Made by a program: the position numbers and the translations under genes
Assembly (NCBI GenBank): GCA_951804985.1
Contig: OX638130.1
Location: forward strand, 125,563,593 to 125,627,592
DNA from: Dryomyza anilis
Lineage: Eukaryota; Arthropoda; Insecta; Diptera; Dryomyzidae
Reading direction: 5' to 3'
Length of the DNA stretch: 64,000 nucleotides
Shown: positions 1-11,435 of the stretch, piece after piece
Layout: every line of letters begins with the position of its first letter
Numbering within the stretch: position 1 is the first letter of the stretch
Notes under the pieces: model-generated
Database searches by the model: none
Seen by the model: only the letters and a program-made list of their open reading frames with translations
What the model was told of the DNA's origin: nothing

Positions 1-310
1 CCCTATTAAATATATCGCACGTTGTTGAATTCGGTCCAGGAACTCCAAGGAGGAGAATCAATGGGCAGATTTTGATACAAAATCCGCCTTTGTCTGGCTG
101 AAGTCTTTCAATAATTTATTTTAAACTGCCCTGAGCCTGCCAGAAATTTTGTCACGGGGTGTTTAGCATGTTGTCAACTTTTGTGGAATTTTTATGACTG
201 CATAGTTTCGAAAAAGGCAGAAAATAGGAAGCTTCTGACACAAACTTCGCCTTTGTCGGCTTGAAATCTTTCGAAAAAATGTTTCTGAACTGCCTTGACC
301 CAATCAAAAA
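1..310 (-). repeat. Dispersed repeat R1, inverted fragment
   Basis: This sequence shares modules, in reverse orientation, with 3236-3990: an 'ATACAAAATCCGCCTTTGTC' block, a 'GCCAGAAATTTTGTC' block and a 'TTTCTGAACTGCCTTGACC' end. A shared module of the same orientation lies at 4255-4466. It runs off the left edge of the window. No coding potential is seen. The family class is unknown. Confidence 0.65.
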
Positions 311-560
311 TTATTTCATTATCATAAAATAAATAATTTTATTGACTGAAATAAGTCAATGTAGGACTGCTATATACTCTTTATACGCTACACCTATAAG
401 GTACAGGGTTTATTAAGTTCATGCATATATTGTAACGCCCCTTAGGATGCCTGTTCGGTATGGAAAAGTATATATATTCTTGATCAGCATCACTATCCGA
501 GTCCGTTTAGTTATGTCCATCTGTCTTTCTATCCGACCTTTCTGGTCCGCCCAATTTTAT
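311..560 (-). repeat. R2 repeat fragment, reverse orientation
   Basis: The reverse complement matches the 3' part of the R2 copy at 14775-15585: a GACAGA-rich run, then 'CTGATCAAGAATATATATAC', 'TTTTCCATACCG', 'GGGCGTTACAATATATGCA' and a 'GGTGTAG'-like end. Such modules recur in many fly genomes, and the class is uncertain. The stretch 561-785 is plain AT-rich DNA in which I see nothing else. Confidence 0.7.
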
Positions 561-785
561 TTTTTTACATATTTTTAATTACTTTTTTTTGCCTTCTTTT
601 AATTTTTATAAATTATTGGGAAATTTCTGATATTTGAATAATATTTTGAGGATGTTTAGCATGTAGTATAGATAGGCAATGAAGATATTTTACGTTCAAT
701 GTAATATATATATAAAATTTGTTGGTTTAAGTCTAAAAAACTATTCTTTTTGTGTAATATATATTTAAGGAAATTTTATCATGCC

Positions 786-1130
786 ATTTTAAAATAATAA
801 TAATCGTAGCTGCGGTAGCTCAGTGGTTAGTGCGTTGGACTGCGAGCCGAAAGGTCCTCGGTTCAAGTCTGGACTGGGGCTAACAACATCTTTTCATAGA
901 AACATTTTTCTATACCGCGCTACCTCTCGTCAGTAAATGGCAAACCTACGAGAGTAAAACCATTGCCTATGAAAAGCTCTCACCCGCCGGATTCGGCAAT
1001 AAACTGTAGGTCCCACCACTTTGAGTACAAATATAACACGCACAGCTCAAAATGGTGAGAGAGCTCGGCCGAAGTTCTATACTGGACTGTAGCGCCAAAC
1101 TATTATATTATATATTATTTTAAAATAATA
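786..1130 (+). mobile_element. SINE-A copy 1 (tRNA-derived), with target-site duplications
   Basis: A tRNA-like head carries an A box (TAGCTCAGTGG, 816-826) and a B box (GGTTCAAGTC, 860-869). A tRNA-unrelated body and a tail of TTA/TATTA repeats follow. The element body is about 800-1116. It is flanked by ATTTTAAAATAATA at 786-799 and again at 1117-1130, although these are low-complexity and so weaker evidence than at the other copies. The anticodon stem is mismatched, so it is not a working tRNA. The body can fold into nested stems (890-899 with 967-976; 924-930 with 948-954). Other full copies are at 4457 and 34620. A LINE partner would be needed to move it. Confidence 0.88.
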
Positions 1131-1340
1131 TCCAAAACTACATTTAAAATAATCTCTTAACAATCAGTTAAATATCTAAAATTACCTTTTAACAAAACCC
1201 AAACATCAAAACTGGAAAATACTCAATATGTTCAACACACTTTGCAAACAAGTGTACCGCACCCTGCTACCCTATAGGGTGCGTTGTTTTCAATCAATTT
1301 AGCTAAATTTTCCGCTTCAGACAAAATTTCATGCATTTTA

Positions 1341-2340
1341 AATGCACGCGACAGCGCAACAGACGGCGACACTTCGTCCAGCAGCGCCCACCAATGCGTG
1401 GGATCGCAATTTTCCGGTGAATCATAAAAGCCACAGGAGCAACCTGTGTCTTTTACGGTGCGCGCACTGCGCAGAGAGCACAAAAGCAACAGAAGAGCGC
1501 AAGAGAGTGTACAACGAGTGCTGCAAACAAACAACGAACAACGGAGGAACGCGACGCGCGCACTACACAGCGCTGCCAAATTCGCAGAATTAACGTGAAA
1601 ATTCGCGTGTTCAACACGATGTTTTGCTGCCGTTGATCCGCTCGCACACGACAGGAGATCGAACGTGAAAAACTATAGACTGGTGGCTGCCGTTTTGCGG
1701 ATACTCGGAGCATCGGCTCGAGCAGCATTTCGTTACGCGCATGACCGCCGCAGCGGGAGCGAACAAAACGAACGAGCACTCGCTGCGATTTTTGTGAATA
1801 ATTTCCGAGGAATTGCGCGCGGCGGTGGACCGGGAACGGGCCGGGGATCAAACATACACACAGACACAAAATGGTAACAAATGTACAAATGTTGCAAAAT
1901 GGTGCTGCTGGCAGCGCACGCGCAGAATATGGCTTGGGTGCTGCGACTATGTCTTGGGCAGGACAATCAGCACATGCGATGGACTCCAACAGTGCAGAGA
2001 GATTGTGTGTTGTGCTGCTGTGCAGTGACGCACGGAAGAACGCAAAGATTTAGTGCATATCCTGCGACTTTTGGCAGTTAACTCGAGGACAAATCGCGAC
2101 GGGCGGCCTGACTGACTCGGTCCAGCCCAAGTGCAAAATATCTCATTAACATAGGAGAGGGTGCTCGTTCGGTGCTCGTTGTTGGCTTGTCGTGCGTTTA
2201 GCGAGCGTTTAGCAAGCAATTAGAAAAGTGTGTAGGTTTGGAAGGATGGAAAGAAGGTTGCCAGGGGCAGCGTATCGAATGTCCTGGCACACGCGTGCAT
2301 GTCGTTCGGCTGCTGTCGCTACACATCGGCTGGGGCGTGA
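1341..2340. other. Unique GC-richer island, possibly a 5' exon or promoter region
   Basis: Base composition rises sharply against the flanks, CpG-containing words are frequent (GCGCGC, CGCGACGCGC) and no internal repeat is visible. Frames are open on both strands (longest on minus, 1453-1989, 178 codons), but they overlap, are Cys/Arg-rich and match no family I recognise, so I do not call a protein. Flanks 1131-1340 are AT-rich only. Islands like this in fly introns often hold enhancers or alternative first exons, which is inference here. Confidence 0.35.
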
Positions 2341-3235
2341 ATAATTATTTTTGATAAGTCAATTTGGCTGCTCTGAAAGTGCTCAAAGTCGTTGGTTGTT
2401 TGTTTTCAATTTCGACATGCTGGACATGTTTTTCGTACGGGACCTTCTTTTGTTTTGAGAGTTCGGTTTTTTGGAAGTACGTTTTGTTTTTTTTTAGTTT
2501 TACTGTACAATAGGCTTCCACAGTAGCTTTAATTTGCTGCGTTTGCATTTGGTATACGTGACACAGATTTTGTATAAAATGAGTTCTAAGAATGTTTGGG
2601 ATGATTTATGAGGAAATAATGAACTGAGTTATTTTCACATTTTGTATTTAAGTTATGGCTTTTAGGATATTTTATATAACTGTGGAAATATAAATTAACA
2701 ACAAAAGTGTATTTTTTGATTTTTTTCAAAGGAACATTATTAAACTTTAAAACTGTTGCTTAAGAAAGTCTTTAAAAAATATTTTGAAATTTTTGTTTGC
2801 AAACTAATGACAAGTTTTAAGAAAACAAATAATATAAATACAAATAATATGTAAAAAAAGTAACTACGAGCTTACCAGTCGTGAAAATCGTTGTTTTTGT
2901 TTTTTTTTGCAAAGAAATCAATATAAAAAATTTAATTTTAAAACTTTTTATAAATGCTAATTTTTTTGGTCTGTAAAAGGTTTATTTTAAGTTATGATTT
3001 CGAAAATACATATTACACAAATAATTTTAAATCACATTCACTCTCATGGTTTGCAAATCCATTTTTTTTCATATATATGCTGACTCCTATTGAAATTTTA
3101 CTCCTCATCTTTCATGATATCCTTAGTTATATATATTTCCACATAGTGCCATGATTCGAACATTATTTTTCTTATCCTGGTAGTACATATACTACTCTCT
3201 GTATGTATCTGAAAATTGAATTTTGACCTTGACTT
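2341..3235. other. AT-rich DNA without recognised content
   Basis: Long A and T runs with short chance frames only. I see no repeat copy, gene or RNA signature. From about 3236 it passes into the R1 repeat cluster. Confidence 0.5.
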
Positions 3236-3990
3236 GAAAAACATCCCCAGACAAAATTTTTGGCAGGTTCGAAGCAGTTCAGAAACATTTCCTCGACAAA
3301 CTTCCCAAGATATTCCATTTAGCTGTGCGTTTGCCGGAAATATGCCCGAAATATTCCAGAAATATGTCAAAAATTTTGTCGAGGGATATTTCAAACAAAC
3401 AAAGGCAGAGTTTGTATCAAAAGCTGTCTGTTTTCTGCACATTCCCAAAAAATGACGTGAAGCTGCCATTAAAATGCCATAAAATTTTACATCCTGCTAT
3501 ACACCTCCCAAGATATTCCATTTAGCTGTGCTTTTGCCGGATATATGCCCGAAATATTCCTGAAAAATTACAGAAATTTTGTCTCGGGCCCCCAGACAAA
3601 ATTTTTGGCAGGGTCGAGGTAGTTTTGGAACATTTTTTCGACATATTTAAAACAGACAAATGCGGAGTTTGTATTAAAAGCTGTTTGTGTTCTACCTGTT
3701 CCCCAAATATGGCGTGAAACTGCCATAAAAATTCCAAAAAAATTACAACCTACCATACACTTCTCAAAATATTCTATTTATCTGTGCGTTTGCCGGAAAT
3801 ATGCCCGGAATATTCCTGAAAAATATCAGAAATTTTGTTTTGCTACTAGCTGACAGTAATAGGGTAAAATCAGGGCTGATTAGAAAAATTTTATCGGAAC
3901 ACTTCGGCCAGACAAAGGCGGCGTGCGTATCAAAATCTGCCTATTTTTTCTCATATACAAAATATGTCGTGAATCTGCCTTTAACCCTTC
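3236..3990 (+). repeat. R1 repeat cluster, forward, with repeated modules
   Basis: Modules recur at irregular spacing. 'CAGACAAAATTTTTGGCAGG' occurs near 3248 and 3593. The 'ATTCCATTTAGCTGTGC...GCCGGAAATATGCCC' block occurs near 3301, 3505 and 3762. A 'GACAAAGGCGGcGT...TATCAAAA' block occurs near 3401, 3655 and 3910. Chance frames on both strands here are repeat by-products. Inverted relatives lie at 1-310 and 4255-4466, so the cluster could fold on itself. Confidence 0.75.
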
Positions 3991-4254
3991 TGCACAAATT
4001 GCAAACATATCCCTTCTATTCAAATTGGGTCAAATTGACACACTCACTGCCATAAAAATATAATTGAATATGAACCATAGGTTCTTTCGGTAAATTAATT
4101 TACCTTCAATCATTTGAAATAAAAATGAATAAAAACTAGACAAACATATATATTTTATATACCAAATACGAATATTTTGATATTCCAGAAAAATTGTGTC
4201 TAAAATGACTCAATTTCTACAGAAGTGTTAAAATTAAAAAAAAAAAATGATAAC

Positions 4255-4740
4255 CTGCCCTTGATATAATTTTTGGCATTTTTAAGGAATATTTCCGGCA
4301 AACACAGATAAAATGGAGTATTTTGGGAAGTGTTTAGCTGATAGTAAAATTTTGCGGAATTTGAATGACAGATTCACGGTATATTTTGAGAATACAGAAA
4401 ACATGTGATACAAATTTTGCCTTTGTCTGTTTGGAATATATCGAAAAAAATGTTTCTTAACTGCCTTAAATGTAGCGTCGGTAGCTCAAGATTAGTGCAT
4501 TGGACTGCGAGCCGAAAAGTCCCAGGTTCAAGCCTGTACTGGGACTAACAACATCTTTTCATAGAAACATTTTTCTATGCCGCGTTACCTCTCGGCAGTA
4601 AATGGGAAACCTACGAGAGTAAACTTTGTCTATGAAAAGCTCTTACCTGCCGTTCGGATTCGGCATTAACCTGTAGGTCCTACCACTTTGAGTACAAATA
4701 TACAAATTGAGTACAAACTATTATTATTAACTGCCTCGAC
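4255..4740 (-). repeat. R1 repeat, inverted copy interrupted by SINE-A
   Basis: Reading the minus strand, 4255-4466 carries the 'CAAAATTTGTATC', 'TATTTTGGGAAG' complement and 'GCCGGAAATATT' modules of R1. The 'TTAACTGCCT' word appears at both sides of the SINE insertion, and R1-like sequence (CTGCCTCGACCTGCC) resumes after it. The gap 3991-4254 is AT-rich, with no feature seen. Confidence 0.65.
4457..4736 (+). mobile_element. SINE-A copy 2 inserted in R1, with 10 bp target-site duplication
   Basis: The head reads GTAGCTCAAG...GGACTGCGAGCCG, with a B box GGTTCAAGCC. The body matches copy 1, and the tail is TTATTATTA. TTAACTGCCT occurs exactly at 4457-4466 and 4727-4736, bracketing a body of about 260 bp. 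It lacks the segment with the 'CAAAATGGTGAGAGAGCTC' motif that copies 1 and 3 have near the 3' end, so it is an internally shortened variant. The D-loop region has also lost the TGG of the A box. Confidence 0.9.
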
Positions 4741-4769
4741 CTGCCTATGGGTATAATTAGATATATTTT

Positions 4770-5190
4770 AAAAATTAGAAGCGATGGAAAAAAGTTATTA
4801 GTTTTCGTCTTTAGCTTGGATTATGCTCTGCATAACCATAAATATTTTTCTTATTTATCATCAAATTCGAAATACAAAAAAAATCATACAAAAATAGTCT
4901 GAAAAATACAAAATTTTTGATTTTAAATTCAAATACCTCAAAAAATTAAGGGAATATTAGCATTAATTTATATATTAAAATTAGTTTTGATAATATAAAG
5001 AAAAAGCGCTTATAATTTTATGGAAATTCTTTGAATAAGGCTCTCTAATTTTTTTTTATTCCAAAAAGTAGCAGGAAAGTGCGTAAAAATTTGATAGCCA
5101 TTTTCTTAAAAAACATTTCGAACAAGAAAAAAGCCGAGTATGCAGTCAAAATTAACGCACACGAATTATATAGAATTGATGTATGGAATG
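4770..5190 (+). repeat. R3 dispersed repeat, copy 1
   Basis: Diverged but collinear with 16220-16660. Shared landmarks are 'AAAGTTATTA.TTTTC', 'CATAACC.TAAATA.TTTTCTTATTTATCAT' and the end 'CACGAATTATATAGAAT.GATGTATG'. Both copies stop near that last word, which suggests an element end. It has no coding frame and its class is unknown. 5191-5410 is AT-rich with no feature. Confidence 0.7.
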
Positions 5191-5410
5191 TCGAATGATA
5201 TTAACCAATTTTAATAGGCAAAAACTATTAAAATATTAACAAACAACTATTAATTCTTTATTATTTTCTTCCGAGTTTGTTTTTTTTTTCTAGTTTTGTT
5301 AAGTAGTGTTATTATGAATACTGTTTTCGACTATTCATATTTCATAAATAACTTTAAATCATATTTAAACTACCAACTCTATGCGCACACACTACTCTCA
5401 TGCTATAACC

Positions 5411-7489
5411 CATTCAACGTCCACTTTTCGCAATCAGTAAAATTAAAAGCAAAATAAAACACATTCGGCAATTCATTAAGTTACGGAAGTTGAACTCGAA
5501 ACGGCAATTTCCCCTAGAAGCAATTATGGAAAAATTTAAATTTGTTCCGAATGGACCAAAAAGCCTTCAACAGTCGGTCGGTCGGTCGTTCATTCTTTCA
5601 CCCAACTTCTCATCAGCTACCTTTCCTATAGATCTACCATGTTCTTTTTCCAGAGTGTCGTGATGTCCACCAATACGTTCAAGCCATACGTCAACCCGTT
5701 CCAGCAGTGCTTGACACCGGCCGCCATGTTCATAAATTGAAATCACTCCCATGTCCAGAAGTTGTTCACAAAATGACACGGAAAAGCAAAGAATCAAGTG
5801 GAACAACAGCACAAATAAAACAAAAAATTTAAGAAATAATAAAAAATAACTGAGAACTGAGTACTGAACAAAAATAAACACGAACTGAGTGCATGAATGC
5901 AGCATTTGACAACGTAGTTGCCACTTGCAACACCGGCAACATGATGGTTCACATGATAAAAAGCAGAAAAAAAGAAGGCTTCATGTGGGTGGGTGGCTGT
6001 TGATGAGGACTCGTATGGGCCAGTGTGATATATATGCACTGTACGTAGGTAAATGTGGGCATATAAATAACGCCTGTGGCCATAAAAAACCCAAGTTGTT
6101 TGGTGACTCCCGTGGACAACCGAGCCAAAGCTACTTTTCGATGTGGTACTGCTTTTTTTTGTGAGATTTTCTGGTAGGTTGTGGGGTGTTTTTAATAGTA
6201 TGCGCTTGTGAGGGTACTCACGGTATGCTGGACACAATATTTATTGAGCCAACGACGGTGAAAAATGTTGTACAATTTGGTGGCACTTTGTGAATGACGG
6301 AAATATTTATTGCTATGTGCAAAAAAAAAGGTTAGATCGGTTAAAAAAAAAACGTATTCTACTAAAAGATGAGGCTAACTCTCTAGTATACAAACTCCAT
6401 CTAAATATTTCAATATTTACTTTAATCAACTTCATTTTTAATGAAAAACCTATGCGGCACCACTGTGCACTGACTGCAATATGTTATCCCTACGCGGCAC
6501 TATATAAAACTTGCAATTTTTAACCCAACTTTGGCCACATGAATCTTTTGCACGTGCAAAATGCTTCAACCCACCGTCGCATCGCCTACACGTTTTTCCA
6601 TGTCGTGACATGAAAAACAGAACTTTTACAACGGTCACAAATGGAACTTTGGGCGCCAAAAACTACTTTGTTCGACCCATGCCATGTTTTCCACACCCCC
6701 ACATTGCCCACTTATTCAACGATTAAAATCCGATTGCTGAATTCCGAAATTACTTTGTACAACTATGTGGCCCGGACGAACCGTTCCCACTACAACGAGT
6801 GCCAGAAATTTGTCAACGAGCAAGTTTTTCACAGCACCTTTTTCCATTAGTTGCTGTTTTGGATGCTTTTCGGAATGTTGTACATGGTGGGTGGTGTTTG
6901 GTAGTAGCCCCAGGCGTAAAAGGGTCAAAAAATGTTGCTCCGCCGACGACGACGAGAACTATGACAACGACGACAAATAACTAACAAGCCAATTTCTGGC
7001 CAAAAATACGAGGGTGCTAATGTGGCCATATTTCGTTGGCAAATGCACAACATAATTATGGCCAGTTCTCCACTGTCTGACTTTGTAATGGCTCTGCGTA
7101 GGAGGAGAAGGATGGATACAGGCAGCCGCTAAAAGAATTCCCAAAGTTTTGTTTTACTTTTTGTCATCACCTGCATCTATCACATGTTTTAACTACTTTT
7201 TGTATATTTTTGTAATTGGGCGTGTAACGAGTTTAATTGAGTTTTTATGTTTCTTCCCACGTGCGTAGTGGAATTTTTGCCTTCAAGGCATTCTGACCCA
7301 CATGTCGGGTAATGGATTTTCGGCCGCCGGTCATTGCGTCGCGACGCCTCTCATGCGACGCTGCTATATTTATTGGTAAAATTGAATTAAACGAAATTTG
7401 AAGCTTCCTGATTAAGGGATTTGCTGATTTGCGAGGCCTACCGCGTTTGTTTGGGGGCGCAAATTAGTGTGACAAAATATTCATTAACT
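5411..7489. other. Unique mixed-composition island
   Basis: Repeat-free, with higher GC patches at about 5560-5780, 5930-6250, 6420-6960 and 7280-7460. The patch at 5560-5800 has protein-like sequence in more than one frame and a good splice-acceptor-like tract (CTTTTTCCAG ending at 5653), but nothing I can assign. A TATATAAAAC word occurs near 6501, with no convincing initiator after it. A GACGACGACGAG/GACAACGACGAC run lies at 6942-6975. No gene is called. Confidence 0.35.
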
Positions 7490-8730
7490 TTATTTCAATT
7501 ATGAGAAAAAGCCTGCAGATCCATGTTGAATAATAGTGTTTTCATTTGGTAGAATTTCAATTAAATGCTCTTTGTATACGTATAGGCATTTCCTGAGGTT
7601 CCGGACGGGATATTCGTATGCTTAAAACTTTAACACCTCGAAGGAAAATTAATGATTTTATCTTTTGCATGTAGTATTTAAATATGACTAAACATTGGCA
7701 TAAAATTAGAGAATTCTATACAGTAGATCAAAAGATATGAATTAAATAGTGATCGTTTCGAACGGGACAAAAACGGTCGATGTTCACATGAAATTTGCAA
7801 AAACTCAGCGAATTTTGCGTACACAATATTTTTTTTAATTTATTTTACGAAATAGCTGAAATCATGTGCTTTCTTTTTATATTTACACTTTTCTGATAAA
7901 ACTTATTGTTTTTTCATAATAAATCACAGAAAAGTTTCGAACGGGACAAAAAGTTCCGTATAGAAATTATCACTACGCCTTTTTTCTAAAAATACTTTTT
8001 GCATACAATATATTTTTTTGTTTTTTTTTTGTGCTGGTGTATTTAAATAGTACTAAATATATGTTCAAATCAGAGAAATTTATATGGTAGACCAAAAGAT
8101 ATAAATTAAATAGTTTTCGTTCCGAACGGGACAAAAACGGAAGTGCATGTCGAGGTTCACATGAAATTTCCAAAAAGTCAGTGAATTTTGCGTACAATTG
8201 ATTTTTTTGTATTTTTTTTGTGAAGGTAGTATTTAAATGGTACTAAATATATGAAAAAATTAGAGAATTCTATATGGTAGATCAAAAGATATAAATTAAA
8301 TAGAAGTGCATGTCGAGGTTCACATGAAATTTCCAAAAAGTCAGCGTGCAAAATATTTTTTCAATTTATTTTAAGAAATAGCTGAAATCATGTGCTTTCT
8401 TTGAATATTTACACTTCCTTCTAAAACTTACTGTTTTTTCATAATAAATCATAGAAAAGTTCCGAACGGGACACAAATTTCCGTATAGGAATTATTACTA
8501 CGCTTTTTTTTCTAAACATACTTTTTGCATACAATATATTTTTTTGAATTATCTCAGAACATAGCTGAGACAATTTACTTTAGTTTTGATTATATAAATT
8601 TTGTTCCTAAATTATTTAGTTATTTCGTAATAAATCGCAGAATAATTCCGGATGTTCCGTATGGAAATTTGCACTACGATTTTTTGCTAAAAATAATTTT
8701 GTATATGACAGTATTAATAATCATTTTTAC
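7490..8730 (+). repeat. R4 tandem and shuffled repeat
   Basis: Blocks recur collinearly. 'CGAACGGGACAAAAA' or near variants occur near 7757, 7937, 8125 and 8465. 'CATGAAATTT.CAAAAA.TCAG.GAATTTTGCGTAC' occurs near 7787, 8159 and, shortened, 8320. 'ATAGCTGAAATCATGTGCTTTCTTT' occurs near 7851 and 8380. 'ACTTTTTGCATACAATATAT' occurs near 7993 and 8520. Unit length is variable (about 180-530 bp), so this is a partially duplicated element and not a clean satellite. No coding region is present. Confidence 0.75.
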
Positions 8731-9210
8731 GAAATGAAAACTGTTGTACGATTTGAATTTCCAGATTTTTTAAAATTTTTTATAATTTTTTCCAGAAAAA
8801 TGACAACCAACAAAACTAAAAATGCACAAATCTTTTTTTGCAATTTGCATTGATATCGAAAAGGATTTAATTCTCGATAAACGATATAAAAAATTTCATA
8901 TTTTTGACAAAAAAAATAAAAACTACTTTGAGTTTATTTTTCAAAAAAATACTTGTATGGAATATCCATACGAAAAATCATACTGAAAATTTTTCCTATG
9001 GATATTCCTTACACCAAATCTCTTTTATTTGTGAGTATTGCTTTTGCCTACATTATTTTCTATTACATAACTATTTTAAGAAAATAGGTAAATATTACTT
9101 GTCCAATTTTTAAAACTATATCAAACCATAGATATGACTTTTTCAATTGTTGTGTCAAACACAATGACAGCTGTCAGAAAAATACTTTCTTCTAAAATGT
9201 TACAAGTGAT
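8731..9210. other. AT-rich DNA with a small hairpin
   Basis: Mostly AT-rich. 'GGAATATCCATA' near 8958 and 'TATGGATATTCC' near 8997 form an inverted repeat separated by about 27 bp. Nothing else is seen. Confidence 0.4.
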
Positions 9211-9960
9211 GCATGTATATATTAAACAATTCCCCACTTGAACACAAGGCACAAACCCCAATAACACTTTCATTCTTCACTATTATTTCAAACTCTTCAA
9301 AACATTTAAAACACAAAAATAGTTTTGAAGGCGTTAATTTAGAATTTAATGCCGCTAATCTACGAAAGACTTTGCGCCTAAGTTTTCATTCAACCCCAAC
9401 GGCACGAACTTTTCGGAGACGGCTACGAGTACGGCCGGCCACAAGTAGTAGTGGGTGCAAATTTCATATTTTGTAGTTGAACAACTCGTGCGACAACATA
9501 ATAACACCAGACAGACAGACATAAAACAACAAACAACACGAGCGACATGAGAAGCCAAGAGTGGATCGTGTTTCAAATTACACGAAGAATTGATAAATAA
9601 ACAGTGAGCAACGAGTGAGTGGGGAGCTAGCTCGTGTTGTCGACGGCAAGTGACTGCCGTCGACGTATGCGACACACGGCAAAACGTCAAAGTGACATGA
9701 GGGCACGACATGCGGGTGGCGCGTAGTTGTCAAATGAAAACATGACGACTACGAGGCACAAGATACGAGGGCACACAATTTGGTGGGGGGATATAGAGAG
9801 TGAGATACGAGGGTGAGGGTAGGTGTTGTGCCCACTTAAGACAAGTCACGAGCCTTAATCTCACATAAGCACGAGCCAAAATTCCGCTCATGCATTTAGT
9901 CTTCTTTAGGAAATCGCTCTTTCTTCTGATTCAGTTCCCCCCCCTTCCATCCTTCTTGCG
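9211..9960. other. Unique GC-richer island
   Basis: Repeat-free sequence with ACGAG/CACGAG words repeated through 9485-9880 and a purine-rich stretch (GGGGGGATATAGAGAGTGAG) near 9784. Open frames on both strands are overlapping and unrecognised. It contains the perfect hairpin at 9639-9664. 9961-10460 is AT-rich with nothing recognisable. Confidence 0.3.
9639..9664. other. Perfect 10 bp inverted repeat (hairpin)
   Basis: GTCGACGGCA at 9639-9648 and TGCCGTCGAC at 9655-9664 are exact reverse complements around a 6 nt loop (AGTGAC). A terminator role is unlikely in this context. It could be a dimer-binding site or chance. Confidence 0.5.
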
Positions 9961-10460
9961 AACATTGAATTATTATTAATAGAATATATTTATTCGGCGG
10001 TACTTAATGAATGAGCGGTATACGTACTATGCACTTGAGTGACGTCCCCGATTTGTTTCGTATATTTTTGGGGATTAATTTATTATTTTAGGAATTTCAT
10101 TGGCATGCCGTCATTTAGTGTTGTCTAAAGTTCGAAGCACATAAATTTACTTGGATTAAGTACTCAAAATTATTTTGGTGATGGGTGTTGCTTGTAAAGA
10201 GTTTCTTAAAGAGTTTTCGGCTAATTAAAAGAGCAATAAAAATGTAGAGGGGCGATTTTTAATTTATATTTTGAAATTTGTGTAGTATTTTTGAAAGTCA
10301 GATAGATATTGAGTTATTTTATATTTTATGTTTTTGTCATATTTTTAATATATATTTTTTTATTTTAGTCTATTTTATTGTAGAAATAAGAGATTTTTTT
10401 GACTTCGAATGCAGTAAAATTTATTTTTTTGGTAATTAAAAAATTTGAGTAAACATTATT

Positions 10461-11435
10461 TCGTCACTATCATGCCAAAGGGGCGAATATCTAAATTTTG
10501 ACATTTCCGTTTTTTTTTCTAAATTTTTGAATGTAGTTTTTCCTCAAGTATACTGTGCCAAAATTGTGTGTTGTTTTTTTTTGATATTTCTAGCGACAAA
10601 AGACGAAACCAAAAGGATGAATTTGAAAAATTGAAAATCTTGTCATGCCAAAGGAGGCGATTTTTTTCGTTTTTTTGCCAATAACTTTTTAGTGGTACTA
10701 AATAAGATGGTAGTGTAAATTATTTGCCTTTAACGCACCTATCGTCGATTGGCATTATTATTTTTTTTTAAATTTTTGTTCTTTGTAAGAAAACTTTTTG
10801 GGACATAATTTTTAAATAATGATGCCAATCGGTAGGTGCGCTAAAAATAAACAATTAATGCCTTTACATCACTATTTTATCTTGCACCAATAGAGAGTAA
10901 TAGCAAAAAAACGAAATGATTCACCCTTTTGGCATGACAAGATATTCAATGTTTCAAAATGTTTCGTTTTTTTAGCTATAACTCTTTATTGGCGCTAGAT
11001 AAAATAGTAATGTAAAGGCATTAATTGCTTGTTTTTAAAGCACCTATCGATTGGCATTATTATTTAAAAATAGTTTGTAAAATTTATGTTTGGCAAAATA
11101 TTTTTAAATAATGATACAAATCGATAGGTGCTTTAAAATCAAACAATTAATGCCTTTACACCAATATTTTATCTTGCGCAAGTAAAGAGTTATAGCATAA
11201 ATAAAAATATTTGCATTTTGGTCAGGACACAAAATCCGTATTTATAATTCAGTAAGTTGTCCAAATTAAAAGATATTTTATAAACGATAAGACAATTGAT
11301 GAATAAACCAAAATGACAAAAAAAAATTAAAGAATTAATATTTTGACTAATTTTTAACGCAAATTTAAACCTTATAATTCTATTTTCCCACATTTTAAAA
11401 AATGCACATTCGTCCCTTTGGTATGTCAGTGACGA
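10461..11435. mobile_element. T1 element: 975 bp, terminal inverted repeats, non-autonomous
   Basis: The left end TCGTCACTATCATGCCAAAG and the reverse complement of the right end, TCGTCACTGACATACCAAAG, match at 18 of 20 positions, and the match continues (GGGGCGAAT/GGGACGAAT). Internally there are two palindromic modules: GCACCTATCG...CGATTGGCATTATTA paired with AATGATGCCAATCGGTAGGTGC (10735-10850), and a second at 11038-11137. An inverted pair of GTCATGCCAAAGG (near 10639) and CCTTTTGGCATGAC (near 10924) is also present. There is no transposase frame, so it is MITE-like or a deletion derivative. I could not settle target-site duplications. Relatives lie at 12395, 56155 and 63609. Confidence 0.85.

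Noticed and set aside
811..885. tRNA gene at the head of SINE-A (also at 34645 and 4475)
   Set aside because: The anticodon stem is mismatched (TTGGA opposite CCGAA), the apparent anticodon GCG is not used in eukaryotic tRNA-Arg, and a SINE body follows instead of a terminator.
1453..1989. 178-codon minus-strand open frame
   Set aside because: Cys/Arg-rich, overlaps open frames on the other strand, no recognisable domain or codon pattern. Explained by the higher GC of the island lowering stop frequency.
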